Positions 8,352-16,753 of a DNA stretch of 64,000 nt are shown in pieces. The position numbers were made by a program, and so were the translations under genes. The notes under the pieces were generated by a model, which did not search any database, was not told the origin of the DNA, and was given only the letters and a program-made list of their open reading frames with translations. The first letter of the stretch is position 1. Each line of letters starts with the position of its first letter. Origin of the DNA: Collinsella ihumii (GTDB lineage: Bacteria; Actinomycetota; Coriobacteriia; Coriobacteriales; Coriobacteriaceae); the NCBI RefSeq assembly GCF_900046475.1, contig NZ_FCOU01000003.1, positions 221,713 to 285,712 on the forward strand. The letters run 5' to 3'.

Positions 8352-8729
8352 GTAGCAGAACAGGACGACCTTCAGCATCATCGACGGGTCGTGGGCCGGG
8401 GCGCCGCCTCCGGGGTAGAGGGACTCGAGCAGGCGGCGGTCCATGCGCTCCACGATCGCGTCGACGAGGCGCGCCATCGCGTTCTCCGGGATCAGGTCGG
8501 AGACGTCGGGCGGCAGCAGCATCGGCTGGTTCTGGCGGAGGGGCGGAACCTGGGCTCGGGCATGGCGTCCTCCATTCTCCGGTCGACGCCTCAATTATAC
8601 AATAACCGCAGGTAGATGGCCATTTCTACCCTTCATGGCCATGCCCTCGGCGGCCTTGCGGGGCATACGGGAGGGGCCCGCGCGGGACGCGGGCCCCTCA
8701 ATTGCTTAGGGACCTTATGTTGCAGCCCC
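8352..8729 (-). pseudogene. IS1182-family transposase N-terminal fragment (copy B, inverted)
   Basis: The reverse complement matches copy A at 5844-6207 closely over the non-coding end, the start region and the peptide LLPPDVSDLIPENAMARLVD through SMMLKVVLFCY. One base is missing in the QNQP region relative to copy A, so the start and the rest are in different frames. The two copies face each other and enclose 6208-8351. The end at 8729 lies only 36 bp from the LexA-like promoter of the TerB operon. Confidence 0.8.
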
Positions 8730-8765
8730 TTGCACCGCGGTTGCCACCGATATGCACGCCCCCCC

Positions 8766-8794
8766 CGAACGTTTGTTTGCTTATATGGTAGAAT
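8766..8794 (+). promoter_or_regulatory. LexA-like box and promoter of the TerB operon
   Basis: CGAACGTTTGTTTG (8766-8779) fits the Gram-positive/actinobacterial SOS-box pattern CGAAC-N4-GTTYG. A -10 element TAGAAT (8789-8794) lies so that the box covers the -35 region and spacer, the position expected for repression. The helicase promoter at 19213-19242 has the same geometry. Confidence 0.55.
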
Positions 8795-8839
8795 GGAGTA
8801 CTACCGCAATCGACAGCAGGCAGACGAGAGGAGGGCGAG

Positions 8840-10507
8840 ATGGCAGACGTCCAGCGAATCATCGACCAGATCATGAACGACGAGAAGCTGCGTCGCAGCT
8901 CGCACTTCTCCGACCGCATCTACACCTCCGAGCCGATCCTCACCACCGCACGCCAGATGGCCACCTATCTTCCCGACCGGTATCGCGAGATGCGCGCCAT
9001 CTCCCGGTGGCAGCAGGACGGCGACGGCTCGCGCGGACGCTGGCTCTCCGAAGCCGAGCTGTTCTATCGCCAGGGCATCTTCATGGAGGACTTCGAGGAC
9101 GATTGCCCCTACCACGGCACGTTCAAGTCGTTCTACCCCACCTACAACGCCATGAGCGATCGGCAGCTACGCGGCTATTTCACCTGGCGCGCCGCCGTGC
9201 GCCGCGGGAGCATCGAGGAGACCTCCCTCTCGTTCGCCTATGTCTACCTGTACGAGCTGCTGTGCGGCATCGGCGTGGCGGACCCTCTCGACGGGTTCGG
9301 GAAGTTCAAGGCGTTTTGGGACGCCTACCGCGCCTTCGCACCCGAAATCGACCGCTATGCGCGCGTCTGGCTGCAAGACTACGTCGTCTACCACGGCCTC
9401 GACCCCCAGCTCGTCGCCGATCAGAAGAACGTGGCGTTCGACCGCCTGCTCATCGAGCTCCAAGCCGTGACCGAGATCGCCCTGGCGCGGCCCCAAGCCG
9501 CCGTGCGCGGCAAGAAGTCGGCCAAGGCGTCCGGCGCGCTGTTGCCCGTCGATGCCGGGTTCGAGGACCGGATGCTTCGCGCCGTCGAGGCGCTGTCGAC
9601 CTACCGCATCGGAACATCGCGCATGTACCGCGAGCAGCCCGAAGGCCTGCGCCACGTCGCCTGCGCCACCTATGTCCAGCTGGTCCGCTACTACGACAAG
9701 CACCGCAAGTGCGGCCTCATCGAGAGCCTCTTCGGGTCGCGCGCCCGGCTGCCCTACACCATGTTCGCCTCGGCGGTGTTCTTTGCCAAAACCCCTCATC
9801 CCGACGTCGTCGTCGATCTCACCCCGCTGTCCCGCTTCACCTGCGAGGGTGGACTGTGGACCTGCGAGCGCGTGCACGGCAGCCGCTCCCGCAGCAGCAA
9901 GCTGGGCGAGGCGATGCGCGCCGTCGACCGGCTCATGCGGGTGCGCAAGGGATGCGCGCACCAGCTGAAAGACGAGAAGATCCCGAGGTATCTCGAGCAG
10001 ATCATCGAGCGGGAGATCGACGCCTGGGAGCTGTGGGAGCGCTCGCATGCGCCCCGTCGCATCGACATCGACCTCACGAAGCTCTCCGGCATCCGCAGCG
10101 CGGCGGCCGAGACGAGGGAGGCGCTCCTGATCGACGAGGAGCGCGAAGACGTCCCGCCGGCCGAGCCAGCCCAAGCCGAGCCGGCCACGGAGCCGGTCGC
10201 AACGCGAGAGGTGCCCTCGGCGCCCCGCGCGCCCGTCGCGGGCCCTGCCCCCGCGCAGGCGGCGCACGATGCGGCGGACGGCTCCTCCCCCTTCCCGCCT
10301 GCGCAGGCGGCCTACCTGCGCGCACTGCTCGCCAACGATCCCCAAGCGCGCGCCGAGGCGGTGCGCGAGACCCCTGAGGACCTGCTCGTCGACGCCATCA
10401 ACGAGACGGCGTTCGACCTGATCGGGGACACGGTCGTCGAATTCGGCGAATCCGGCCCGACCGTCGTGGAAGACTACCGAGAAGACCTGGAGGAGTTGCT
10501 CGCATGA
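8840..10507 (+). CDS. TerB-N/TerB-C domain protein (Shango SngA-like)
   Basis: A 555-residue cytoplasmic protein. The N-terminal half (about residues 50-230, including WLSEAELFYRQGIF, GYFTWRAAVRRG and FAYVYLYELLCGIG) has the signature of the TerB_N domain. The end (about 480-555: PPAQAAYLRALL, LLVDAINETAFDLIGDTVVE, VVEDYREDLEELL) matches the TerB_C domain. Between them lies a helical region and a proline/alanine-rich linker (about 440-480). GAGGAGGGCGAG precedes the ATG. Its stop overlaps the ATPase start by 4 bases (ATGA), implying coupled translation. In Shango defence systems a TerB protein, an ATPase and a helicase act together against phage; the matching helicase here is at 19382. The assignment rests on domain architecture and order, not on a search. 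Confidence 0.75.
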   Translation: MADVQRIIDQIMNDEKLRRSSHFSDRIYTSEPILTTARQMATYLPDRYREMRAISRWQQDGDGSRGRWLSEAELFYRQGIFMEDFEDDCPYHGTFKSFYPTYNAMSDRQLRGYFTWRAAVRRGSIEETSLSFAYVYLYELLCGIGVADPLDGFGKFKAFWDAYRAFAPEIDRYARVWLQDYVVYHGLDPQLVADQKNVAFDRLLIELQAVTEIALARPQAAVRGKKSAKASGALLPVDAGFEDRMLRAVEALSTYRIGTSRMYREQPEGLRHVACATYVQLVRYYDKHRKCGLIESLFGSRARLPYTMFASAVFFAKTPHPDVVVDLTPLSRFTCEGGLWTCERVHGSRSRSSKLGEAMRAVDRLMRVRKGCAHQLKDEKIPRYLEQIIEREIDAWELWERSHAPRRIDIDLTKLSGIRSAAAETREALLIDEEREDVPPAEPAQAEPATEPVATREVPSAPRAPVAGPAPAQAAHDAADGSSPFPPAQAAYLRALLANDPQARAEAVRETPEDLLVDAINETAFDLIGDTVVEFGESGPTVVEDYREDLEELLA

Positions 10508-11805
10508 GCGATACCGCATCATCTGCCCCGCGCGTGCCCAAGCGCGTGGCCGCCGTCATCCTGAACTCCCTGAAAGGCGGCGTCGTACCGCGCATCGGCC
10601 TGCCCTATATCACCGTGGGCCGCGAGGTGGAGATCCGCGCGCTTCTGACCGACCTCGACCTCATCGCCGACGGTGGGGCCTCGTTCCGCTTTTTGGTCGG
10701 CCGCTACGGCGCCGGCAAGAGCTTTCTGCTCCAGACCATCCGCACCCATGCCATGGGCGAGAACTTCGTGGTCGCCGACGCGGACCTGTCGCCCGAGCGC
10801 CGGCTTCAGGGCGGCCAGGGCCAGGGTCTGGCCACCTACCGCGAGCTCATCCGCAACCTTTCGACCAAGACGCGACCCGAAGGGGGCGCGCTCGGCCTCA
10901 TCCTCGACCGCTGGGTCGCGAACGTGAACGCCGAGGGTGAGACGGATGGCGAGGCGCGCGCCCGCGCGTCCGTGGCCGGCCTCGAGGAGCTCGTCCACGG
11001 GTTCGATTTCGCCCGTATGCTCGTGCGCTACTACCGAGCGAGCATCGAGGGCGACGAGGAGACGAAATCGAGCGTCTCGCGGTGGCTGCGCGGGGAATTC
11101 CGCACCAAGACCGAGGCGAAATCCGAGCTGGGGACCTCCGTCATCATCACCGACGACGACTGGTACGACTACATCAAGCTCATCGCCGCGTTCCTGCGCG
11201 GCGCGGGGTATCGCGGCATGCTCGTGCTCATCGACGAGCTCGTGAACCTGTACAAGATCCCGAACGCCATCACCCGGCAGTACAACTACGAGAAGATCCT
11301 CACGATGTACAACGACACGCTGCAGGGCAAGGCGCACTACCTGGGCATCATCATGGGCGGAACGCCGACGTCGATCGAGGACCGGCGCCGCGGCGTGTTC
11401 TCCTACGAGGCGCTGCGCAGCCGCCTCACCCAGGGGCGGTTCGCCCGCGAGGACATGCGCGACATGCTGGCGCCCATCATCCGCCTGCACCCGCTCACCT
11501 ACGAGGAGCTGCTCGTGCTGATCGAGAAGCTGGGGCAGATCCACGCCGGGTACTTTGGCTACACGAGCACGATCACCGACGAGGACCTCGCCGCGTTTCT
11601 GCAGATCGAGTTCGGCCGCGTGGGCGCCGATTCGCACCTGACGCCGCGCGAGGTCATTCGCGACTTCATCGAGCTGCTCGACATCGCGTTCCAGAACCCG
11701 GAGATGGACATCTCGAACCTCCTGCGAGACGAGGGCGCCGTGACGGATGCGGGAAAGCCCGCAGACGCAGGCGGGGACGCCCCCTTCGCAGAGTTCACCA
11801 TCTAG
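10504..11805 (+). CDS. P-loop ATPase, BREX/DUF2791-type (Shango SngB-like)
   Basis: A 433-residue ATPase. Walker A is GRYGAGKS (about residue 60), and a Walker B-type strand GMLVLIDELVNLY lies near residue 240, with GIIMGGTPTSIEDRRRGVFSYEALRSRL downstream, typical of the ATP-binding family seen in BREX and TerB-associated loci (DUF2791 group). The conserved N-terminal IVPRIGL/VGREVEI-like segment is present. It overlaps the TerB gene by 4 bases. In the usual three-gene arrangement the helicase follows directly; here an 84-bp perfect palindrome and then unrelated genes follow. Confidence 0.8.
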   Translation: MSDTASSAPRVPKRVAAVILNSLKGGVVPRIGLPYITVGREVEIRALLTDLDLIADGGASFRFLVGRYGAGKSFLLQTIRTHAMGENFVVADADLSPERRLQGGQGQGLATYRELIRNLSTKTRPEGGALGLILDRWVANVNAEGETDGEARARASVAGLEELVHGFDFARMLVRYYRASIEGDEETKSSVSRWLRGEFRTKTEAKSELGTSVIITDDDWYDYIKLIAAFLRGAGYRGMLVLIDELVNLYKIPNAITRQYNYEKILTMYNDTLQGKAHYLGIIMGGTPTSIEDRRRGVFSYEALRSRLTQGRFAREDMRDMLAPIIRLHPLTYEELLVLIEKLGQIHAGYFGYTSTITDEDLAAFLQIEFGRVGADSHLTPREVIRDFIELLDIAFQNPEMDISNLLRDEGAVTDAGKPADAGGDAPFAEFTI

Positions 11806-11819
11806 GGAAACACCGATCG

Positions 11820-11903
11820 CCTCACTCCGTGCAAGCCGGGGACGCACCTTCCGCGTGCATGCATGCACGCGGAAGGTGCGTCCCCGGCTTGCACGGAGTG
11901 AGG
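11820..11903. repeat. 84-bp perfect palindrome
   Basis: The 42 bases from 11820 are exactly repeated as the reverse complement to 11903, with the centre at ...GCGTGCATG|CATGCACGC. No loop is present. It lies 15 bp after the ATPase stop. A long perfect palindrome without a spacer is unstable in vivo, so it could be a mobile hairpin element or a fold-back assembly artefact. Confidence 0.85.
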
Positions 11904-11907
11904 CCGC

Positions 11908-11938
11908 AAAAAAACGGCCGGCCCCGAGGGACCGGCCG
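11908..11938 (-). terminator. Rho-independent terminator of the hydrogenase gene
   Basis: On the minus strand a GC-rich stem (CGGCCGGTCCC/GGGGCCGGCCG) is followed by seven T residues, 28 bases after the hydrogenase stop codon. This is a textbook terminator. Confidence 0.85.
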
Positions 11939-11965
11939 CGTTCATATCCAGCGACGGATTACAGG

Positions 11966-13591
11966 CTACTCGACGGGCTTCAGCGCGTCGTGGGCCTCGG
12001 CGACCGCATCGACATGCTGGCCGTCCTCGGGGCGCTCGAGCTCCGGGATCCAATCGATGTACTGGTCGTCCGGCGCGTTCTTGTGCGGGGACTTCTTGGC
12101 GTAGGCCTTCACCATGGCCGCGGTCTTGGTGATGGACTGCAGCGTGCCGGCACCGGCCACGCAGCCGCCCGGGCATGCCATGCCCTCGAGCAGGTAGCCG
12201 TCGTACTTGCCCTTGACGGCGTCCTTCATCATCTTGCGGCAGTTGTCGAGGCCCTCGGCGTTGGCGACCTTGACGACGCGCGACGGGTCGTCGCGATGGA
12301 TGGCGTTCACCACGGCGTTGGCGACGCCGCCGGCGACGGCGAAGTTGCGGCCGTCGGTGGACGCGACCTCGAAGTCGCTCGAGCCCTCACCGGCGAGCTT
12401 GGTGTAGTCGATGTCCTTGGCCTCCATCATGCCCGCCATCTCCTCGAAGGTGAGGACGAAATCGACTTCGGACTTGACGGACTTGCGCTGCGCCTCGAGC
12501 TTCTTTGCGGAGCAGGGGCCGACGAACACGATCTTGGCGTTGGGGTGCTGCTTGCGGATCAGGCGCGCGGTCAGCGTCATGGGCGTGAGCGCCATCGAGA
12601 TGCACTCGGCATGCTCGGGGAACTCCATCTTGGCCATGACCGACCAGGCGGGGCAGCAGGAGGTGCCCATGAACGGCATCTTGTCGGGGACCTCCTCGAT
12701 GAAGTCGCCGGCCTCCTGCACGGCGCACAGGTCGGCGCCGAGCGCGACCTCCTCCATGCCGGAGAAGCCGAGCTCCTTGAACGCCTGGCGCAACTTGTCG
12801 ACGTTGCCCTTGCCGCCGAACTGGCCGACGAAGGCCGGGGCGACCTCGGCGATGACCTCCTCGCCCTCACGGATGGCGTGGATAACCTGGAAGATCTGGC
12901 TCTTGTCGGCGATGGCGCCGAACGGGCAGTTCACGAGGCACTGGCCGCAGGAGACGCACTTGTCGTAGTCGATCTTGGCGCGGCCCTGCTCATCGGAGCC
13001 GATGGCGTTCATGCCGCAGGCGGCGGCGCAGGGGCGCTCGTAGTGGTGGATGGCCGAGTACGGGCACACGGAGGCGCAGCGGCCGCACTTGATGCACTTG
13101 GACTGGTCGATGTGGGCCTTGCCGTCCACAAAGGAGATCGCGCCCTTGGGGCAGATCTCGCGGCAGGGATGCGCCATGCAGCCCTGGCACGCATCGCTCA
13201 CGCGGTAGACGTTGTCCTCGCAGGCGTTGCACGCGAAGCTGATGACGTTGATCAGCGGCGGCTCGTAATAGGTCTCGGGCTTCGCGGCCTCGGCCACGCC
13301 CTCGGAAAGCATCGCGGGCTTATCGACACCCTGCAGGGGCAGGCCCATCGCCAAGCGGATGCGCTCGCCCACGACGGCGCGCTCGATGAACACGCTCTCG
13401 CGGTACGTCGCGACATCGCCCGGAATGATCTCGTAGGGCAGGTTGTCGACCCAGCCGTAATCATCGGTATCGACCACACCGTCGCCATCGACGTCGACGC
13501 CGCCCTGGTAGGCGATGCGCGCGACCTCTTTGAAGACGGTACGACGAATCTTGGTGATGTTCGTGTACACACCTCGCATGGAGTTGCTCAT
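11966..13591 (-). CDS. Monomeric [FeFe]-hydrogenase
   Basis: A 541-residue protein. An N-terminal segment (1-90) precedes a cysteine-rich domain with several CxxCxxCxxxC-type clusters (CNACEDNVYRVSDACQGCMAHPCREICPKG; CIKCGRCASVCPYSA; CVSCGQCLVNCPFGA), enough for three or more [4Fe-4S] clusters. The H-cluster motifs follow: L1 TSCCPAW (about 310-316), L2 GPCSAKK (about 357-363) and L3 EGMACPGGCVAG (about 467-478). GPC rather than MPC in L2 suggests a group B-like enzyme rather than the classical group A1. It would exchange protons and H2 with ferredoxin in the cytoplasm. AGAGGGGAC precedes the chosen ATG, and a strong terminator follows. No maturases (HydEFG) are in the window. Confidence 0.9.
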   Translation of the reverse strand: MSNSMRGVYTNITKIRRTVFKEVARIAYQGGVDVDGDGVVDTDDYGWVDNLPYEIIPGDVATYRESVFIERAVVGERIRLAMGLPLQGVDKPAMLSEGVAEAAKPETYYEPPLINVISFACNACEDNVYRVSDACQGCMAHPCREICPKGAISFVDGKAHIDQSKCIKCGRCASVCPYSAIHHYERPCAAACGMNAIGSDEQGRAKIDYDKCVSCGQCLVNCPFGAIADKSQIFQVIHAIREGEEVIAEVAPAFVGQFGGKGNVDKLRQAFKELGFSGMEEVALGADLCAVQEAGDFIEEVPDKMPFMGTSCCPAWSVMAKMEFPEHAECISMALTPMTLTARLIRKQHPNAKIVFVGPCSAKKLEAQRKSVKSEVDFVLTFEEMAGMMEAKDIDYTKLAGEGSSDFEVASTDGRNFAVAGGVANAVVNAIHRDDPSRVVKVANAEGLDNCRKMMKDAVKGKYDGYLLEGMACPGGCVAGAGTLQSITKTAAMVKAYAKKSPHKNAPDDQYIDWIPELERPEDGQHVDAVAEAHDALKPVE

Positions 13592-13759
13592 ATAGTTGTC
13601 CCCTCTCGGACGTTTGTCAGGCGTGCCCATATTTTATAATTGAACCCTGCGTTTTGTCCGTACTTTGACGCAAGGATTCGCAAAATAGTGCACGCAACAT
13701 GCACGCGCACGGGTATCGTGTGTGCCGAAGTACCATATGCAAAGAATCGAGGTCTCACC

Positions 13760-14848
13760 ATGAAACGCATATCCGAGCAGCTCAGGATTCCGATGGGCCG
13801 CCGAACCTTCCTCGCTGCAGCGGGCATGGGCGTCACCGGCGCCGTCGCCGCTCTCGCCGGGTGCTCCGACTCCACGGCCGGCGCCGGCTCGACATCGACC
13901 GGAAGCTCCTCGAGCGCCGCAGGAAGCGCCGAGGAAGAGCCCGTCGAGAGCGTCGAGGTCCGCGTCGCGTCCCTCTCCGGCCCCACGTCCATCGGCCTCG
14001 TCTCCTTCATGGAGCTCGCCAAGGACGCCGAGTGCTACGACAACACCTACACGTTCAATATCTACAAGGCCGCGGACGAGATCCTGCCGCAAGTCATCAA
14101 GGGCGATATCGACATCGCCCTCATCCCGGCGAACGCCGCCTCCGTCCTGTATAACAAGACCGAGCAGGGCATCGCGTGCATCGACATCAACACGCTCGGC
14201 GTGCTGTCCGTGGTGACCGGAGACGCGTCCGTCACCTCCTTCGAGGATCTTGCCGGCCGCACCGTCTATCTCACCGGCAAGGGGACGACCCCCGAGTACA
14301 CCATGAACTACCTGTTGAACGCCGCCGGCATCGCCGACTCCGTCACGCTCGAGTTCAAGAGCGAAGCGACCGAGGTCGTCAGCACGCTGGCCGCCGACGC
14401 ATCCGCCGTGGGCGTGCTGCCCCAGCCGTTCGTGACCGCCGCGCTCGCCAAGAACGATGCGCTGAACGCGCCGGTCGACCTGACCGACGTGTGGGCACGG
14501 TACGCCGACGAGGGCAGCCAGATGGTCACCGGCGTGACCGTGGTGCGCCGCGAGTTCGCCGAGGCGCACGAGCAGGCGGTTGTCGAGTTCCTGACCGCGC
14601 AGGCGGCCTCTGTCGCCACGGTCAACGACGACCCTGCCGCCGCGGCTCCGCTCGTGGTCGAAGCGGGCATCATCGAGTCCGAGGCCGTCGCGGAGGCGGC
14701 CATCCCCAACTGCCATCTCGTCTGCCTCACCGGCGAGGAGATGAAAGATGCGCTGTCCGGATACCTCGAGGTGCTTCACGCCGCGAGCCCCGAGGCGGTC
14801 GGCGGCACCATGCCGGAGGACAATTTCTACTTCTCCATCGACGTGTAA
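13760..14848 (+). CDS. ABC transporter substrate-binding lipoprotein (NMT1/SsuA-like)
   Basis: A 362-residue lipoprotein. The N-terminus carries a twin-arginine motif (GRRTFLAAAG) and a lipobox LAGC (Cys about 36), so it is probably Tat-exported and lipid-anchored. A Ser-rich linker follows, then a periplasmic-binding fold (VASLSGPTSIGLV, GDIDIALIPANAASVLY, LTGKGTTPEYTMNYLL, LPQPFVTAAL) typical of the NMT1/THI5-like family that binds thiamine precursors, sulfonates or nitrate. The ATG at 13760 was chosen because GAGGT precedes it; a longer frame upstream lacks a ribosome site. It heads an operon with a permease and, beyond an adapter scar, an ATPase. The substrate is unknown. Confidence 0.85.
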   Translation: MKRISEQLRIPMGRRTFLAAAGMGVTGAVAALAGCSDSTAGAGSTSTGSSSSAAGSAEEEPVESVEVRVASLSGPTSIGLVSFMELAKDAECYDNTYTFNIYKAADEILPQVIKGDIDIALIPANAASVLYNKTEQGIACIDINTLGVLSVVTGDASVTSFEDLAGRTVYLTGKGTTPEYTMNYLLNAAGIADSVTLEFKSEATEVVSTLAADASAVGVLPQPFVTAALAKNDALNAPVDLTDVWARYADEGSQMVTGVTVVRREFAEAHEQAVVEFLTAQAASVATVNDDPAAAAPLVVEAGIIESEAVAEAAIPNCHLVCLTGEEMKDALSGYLEVLHAASPEAVGGTMPEDNFYFSIDV

Positions 14849-14962
14849 CCGCACAAACCCGCAGGCCGCCCGTCCGAACCGTGCAGGGGCGGTCGCCTTG
14901 CTTGGGGGCTGGAACCACCGGCCCCCTCTCTCTATCCCAAAGCCATTTGGAGGCATCGACCC

Positions 14963-15759
14963 TTGAGCCGCACGACCACGCAGAACACCTTGCCCCGAAG
15001 GCTTTCCGGCATGCTCGCCGTGCTCTTCTGGATCGTCGTGTGGCAGCTTGCGAGCATGGCGGTCGCAAGCGAGTTCATCTTGGCCGGCCCGCTCGATGCC
15101 CTGCGCGCGCTCGCGCGCCTCGCGCCCACCGCGGCGTTCTGGGGGCAGATCGCGTTTTCATTCTTCCGGATCGCCGCAGGCACCGCAGTCGCCTACGCCC
15201 TCGCCATCGCGCTTGCCGCCGCGGCGCGGCGGTGGGCCCTCGTGCGCACGCTTGCCGCGCCCGCGCTCTCCGCCATCAAGAGCACGCCCGTCGCCTGCGT
15301 GGTCGTCGTGCTGCTCATCTGGTTCGGCTCGCGCAACGTGAGCGCCATCGCCGTGTTCCTCATGGCGCTGCCCGGCATCTACTTCCCCGTGCTGAAAGGG
15401 CTCGACGAGCTCGATCCGCAGATGGAGGAGCTGTTCTGCCTCTATCGCGCCGACGCGCGCACGCGCCTGCTGGCGCACGTCGTACCCGGGGTCATGCCCT
15501 ATCTTGTTGCGGCGAGCGCCACCGTGCTGCCCATGAGCTGGAAGGCCGGCGTGGCGGCCGAGTTGATCGGCGTGCCGGACGGATCAATCGGCGAGCGCAT
15601 CTACCAGGCGAAGCTGCTGCTCGAGACGGCAGACCTGTTTGCCTGGACCATCGTGGTCGTGCTGGTCGCCTGGGTGTTCGAGCGCGCGGTGCTCTCGGCG
15701 CTCAACGCATGCTGGCCCGCCGCCGGGCGCTGGGCGGCCCTGCATCAGGACAGGCGCAC
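14963..15759 (+). CDS. ABC transporter permease, 3' end replaced by adapter
   Basis: An integral membrane permease of the SsuC/TauC type with about six hydrophobic segments and the cytoplasmic EAA-like loop (EELFCLYRADARTRLLAHVVPGVMPYLV, about 155-180). Coding begins at a TTG preceded by TTGGAGGCATCG. About 265 residues are present, close to full length. The last genuine residues are about AAGRWAALHQD; after that the frame reads through adapter sequence (TLLYTSRCV), so the true C-terminus is unknown. It works with the preceding lipoprotein and the ATPase at 15854. Confidence 0.85.
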
Positions 15760-15794
15760 TCTCTTATACACATCTAGATGTGTATAAGAGACAG
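15760..15794. other. Nextera/Tn5 adapter scar
   Basis: Sixteen bases of an inverted mosaic end followed by the full 19-base AGATGTGTATAAGAGACAG. It sits exactly between a permease gene and its ATPase. It is library adapter sequence, and an unknown length of genome may be missing or wrongly joined here. Confidence 0.97.
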
Positions 15795-15853
15795 GCACTC
15801 GCGGCAGGGATCCGCCCTCCACCCCTAGCCCCCAACCACACACCCGTCCACCT

Positions 15854-16423
15854 ATGCCTCCCATCGTCGCGCGGCAGCTGCGCGCCGGCCACGCCGGCAC
15901 GGCCGCATGCAGAGCCGTTGATTTTGAGGTCGCTCCGGGGGAGATCCTCTGCCTGATGGGATCTTCGGGCGCCGGCAAGACCACCATGCTCTCCACCATC
16001 ACGGGGCTGCTTTCTCCCGTCTCGGGAAACCTGTCCATACCGGATGAGACCCGCTTTGCCGCCGTGTTCCAGGAAACGCGCCTGGTGGACGATTTGACGC
16101 CCGAGGAGAACGTTCGCCTGTTCGCGCCGCGCGAGCGCAACGCGCGCGCCATGCTGGCCGAGCTTTTGCCCCAAGACGCTCTTGGATCACCCGTCCGGGA
16201 GCTTTCAGGAGGTCAGCGCCGCCGCGTCGAGCTCGTGCGCGCCCTTGCCGCCGACGCCGACGTCGTGCTCCTCGATGAACCGTTTACGGGTCTGGACGGC
16301 AAGACGCATCAGGAGGCGCTCGCATTCGTCACGCGCCATCTCGACGGGCGACCCCTCATCATCAGCACCCATGACAAGCAGGACGCCCTGGCTCTCGGCG
16401 GCAAGATTCTTGCCATCTCATAG
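15854..16423 (+). CDS. ABC transporter ATP-binding protein
   Basis: A 189-residue, rather short nucleotide-binding subunit. Walker A GSSGAGKTT (about 37-45), a Q-loop VFQETRLVDDLTPEENVRLF, signature LSGGQRRR, Walker B VVLLDEPF and an H-loop ISTHDKQD are all present, so it should be active. The ATG at 15854 lacks a good ribosome site, and the adapter scar is 60 bases upstream, so the true start or the overlap with the permease may have been lost. It presumably energises the uptake system encoded by the two preceding genes. Confidence 0.85.
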   Translation: MPPIVARQLRAGHAGTAACRAVDFEVAPGEILCLMGSSGAGKTTMLSTITGLLSPVSGNLSIPDETRFAAVFQETRLVDDLTPEENVRLFAPRERNARAMLAELLPQDALGSPVRELSGGQRRRVELVRALAADADVVLLDEPFTGLDGKTHQEALAFVTRHLDGRPLIISTHDKQDALALGGKILAIS

Positions 16424-16449
16424 GAGAGCGGCGGTTCCGAGCCGCAGTT

Positions 16450-16602
16450 TTGCTGAAAAATCGACGTTGTGGATGGCTTGATTCCGAACCCGCCCAAAAC
16501 GGCACGTGGAGCGCCGGCGTTTCCGCAGGTAACACCCGTGCGGCACGTGCGCTTTTCCGGGCGTCCTGAAACCATCCGTCCACAACGTCGATTTTTCAGC
16601 AA
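16450..16602. repeat. About 153-bp inverted-repeat element
   Basis: Terminal arms of about 27 bases (TTGCTGAAAAATCGACGTTG... and its complement at the other end) match except at one position and enclose roughly 100 bp, which itself contains a second set of complementary words around GGCACGTG. It lies in the 3' region after the ABC operon and resembles a small non-autonomous element. Only one copy was seen here. Confidence 0.65.
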
Positions 16603-16701
16603 TTTCTGACCCCGGAACCTCCGCTGAGGAATGCGAACGGACGCTTCCGCTGCCGTGCATGCGAAGAACCCGGCGGATGCCGCAACTGGGCATCAAAACG
16701 A

Positions 16702-16728
16702 AGGGCGCCCCCTTGGGGCGCCCTTTTC
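16702..16728 (+). terminator. Terminator after the ABC operon
   Basis: GGGCGCCCCC and its complement form a strong stem followed by TTTTCATT. It lies between two convergent genes and probably ends the plus-strand operon; the stem could also slow transcripts from the opposite strand. Confidence 0.75.
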
Positions 16729-16753
16729 ATTGCGCGCGTCCGCTCTGCATGGC

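Noticed and set aside
11747-13639. Long plus-strand reading frame opposite the hydrogenase
   Set aside because: It is antisense to a gene with intact catalytic motifs; long antisense frames are common at this GC content.
13630-13665. TTGAACCCTGCGTTTTGT as a third copy of the 135-bp element core
   Set aside because: Only about 18 bases resemble the core and no terminal arms are present.
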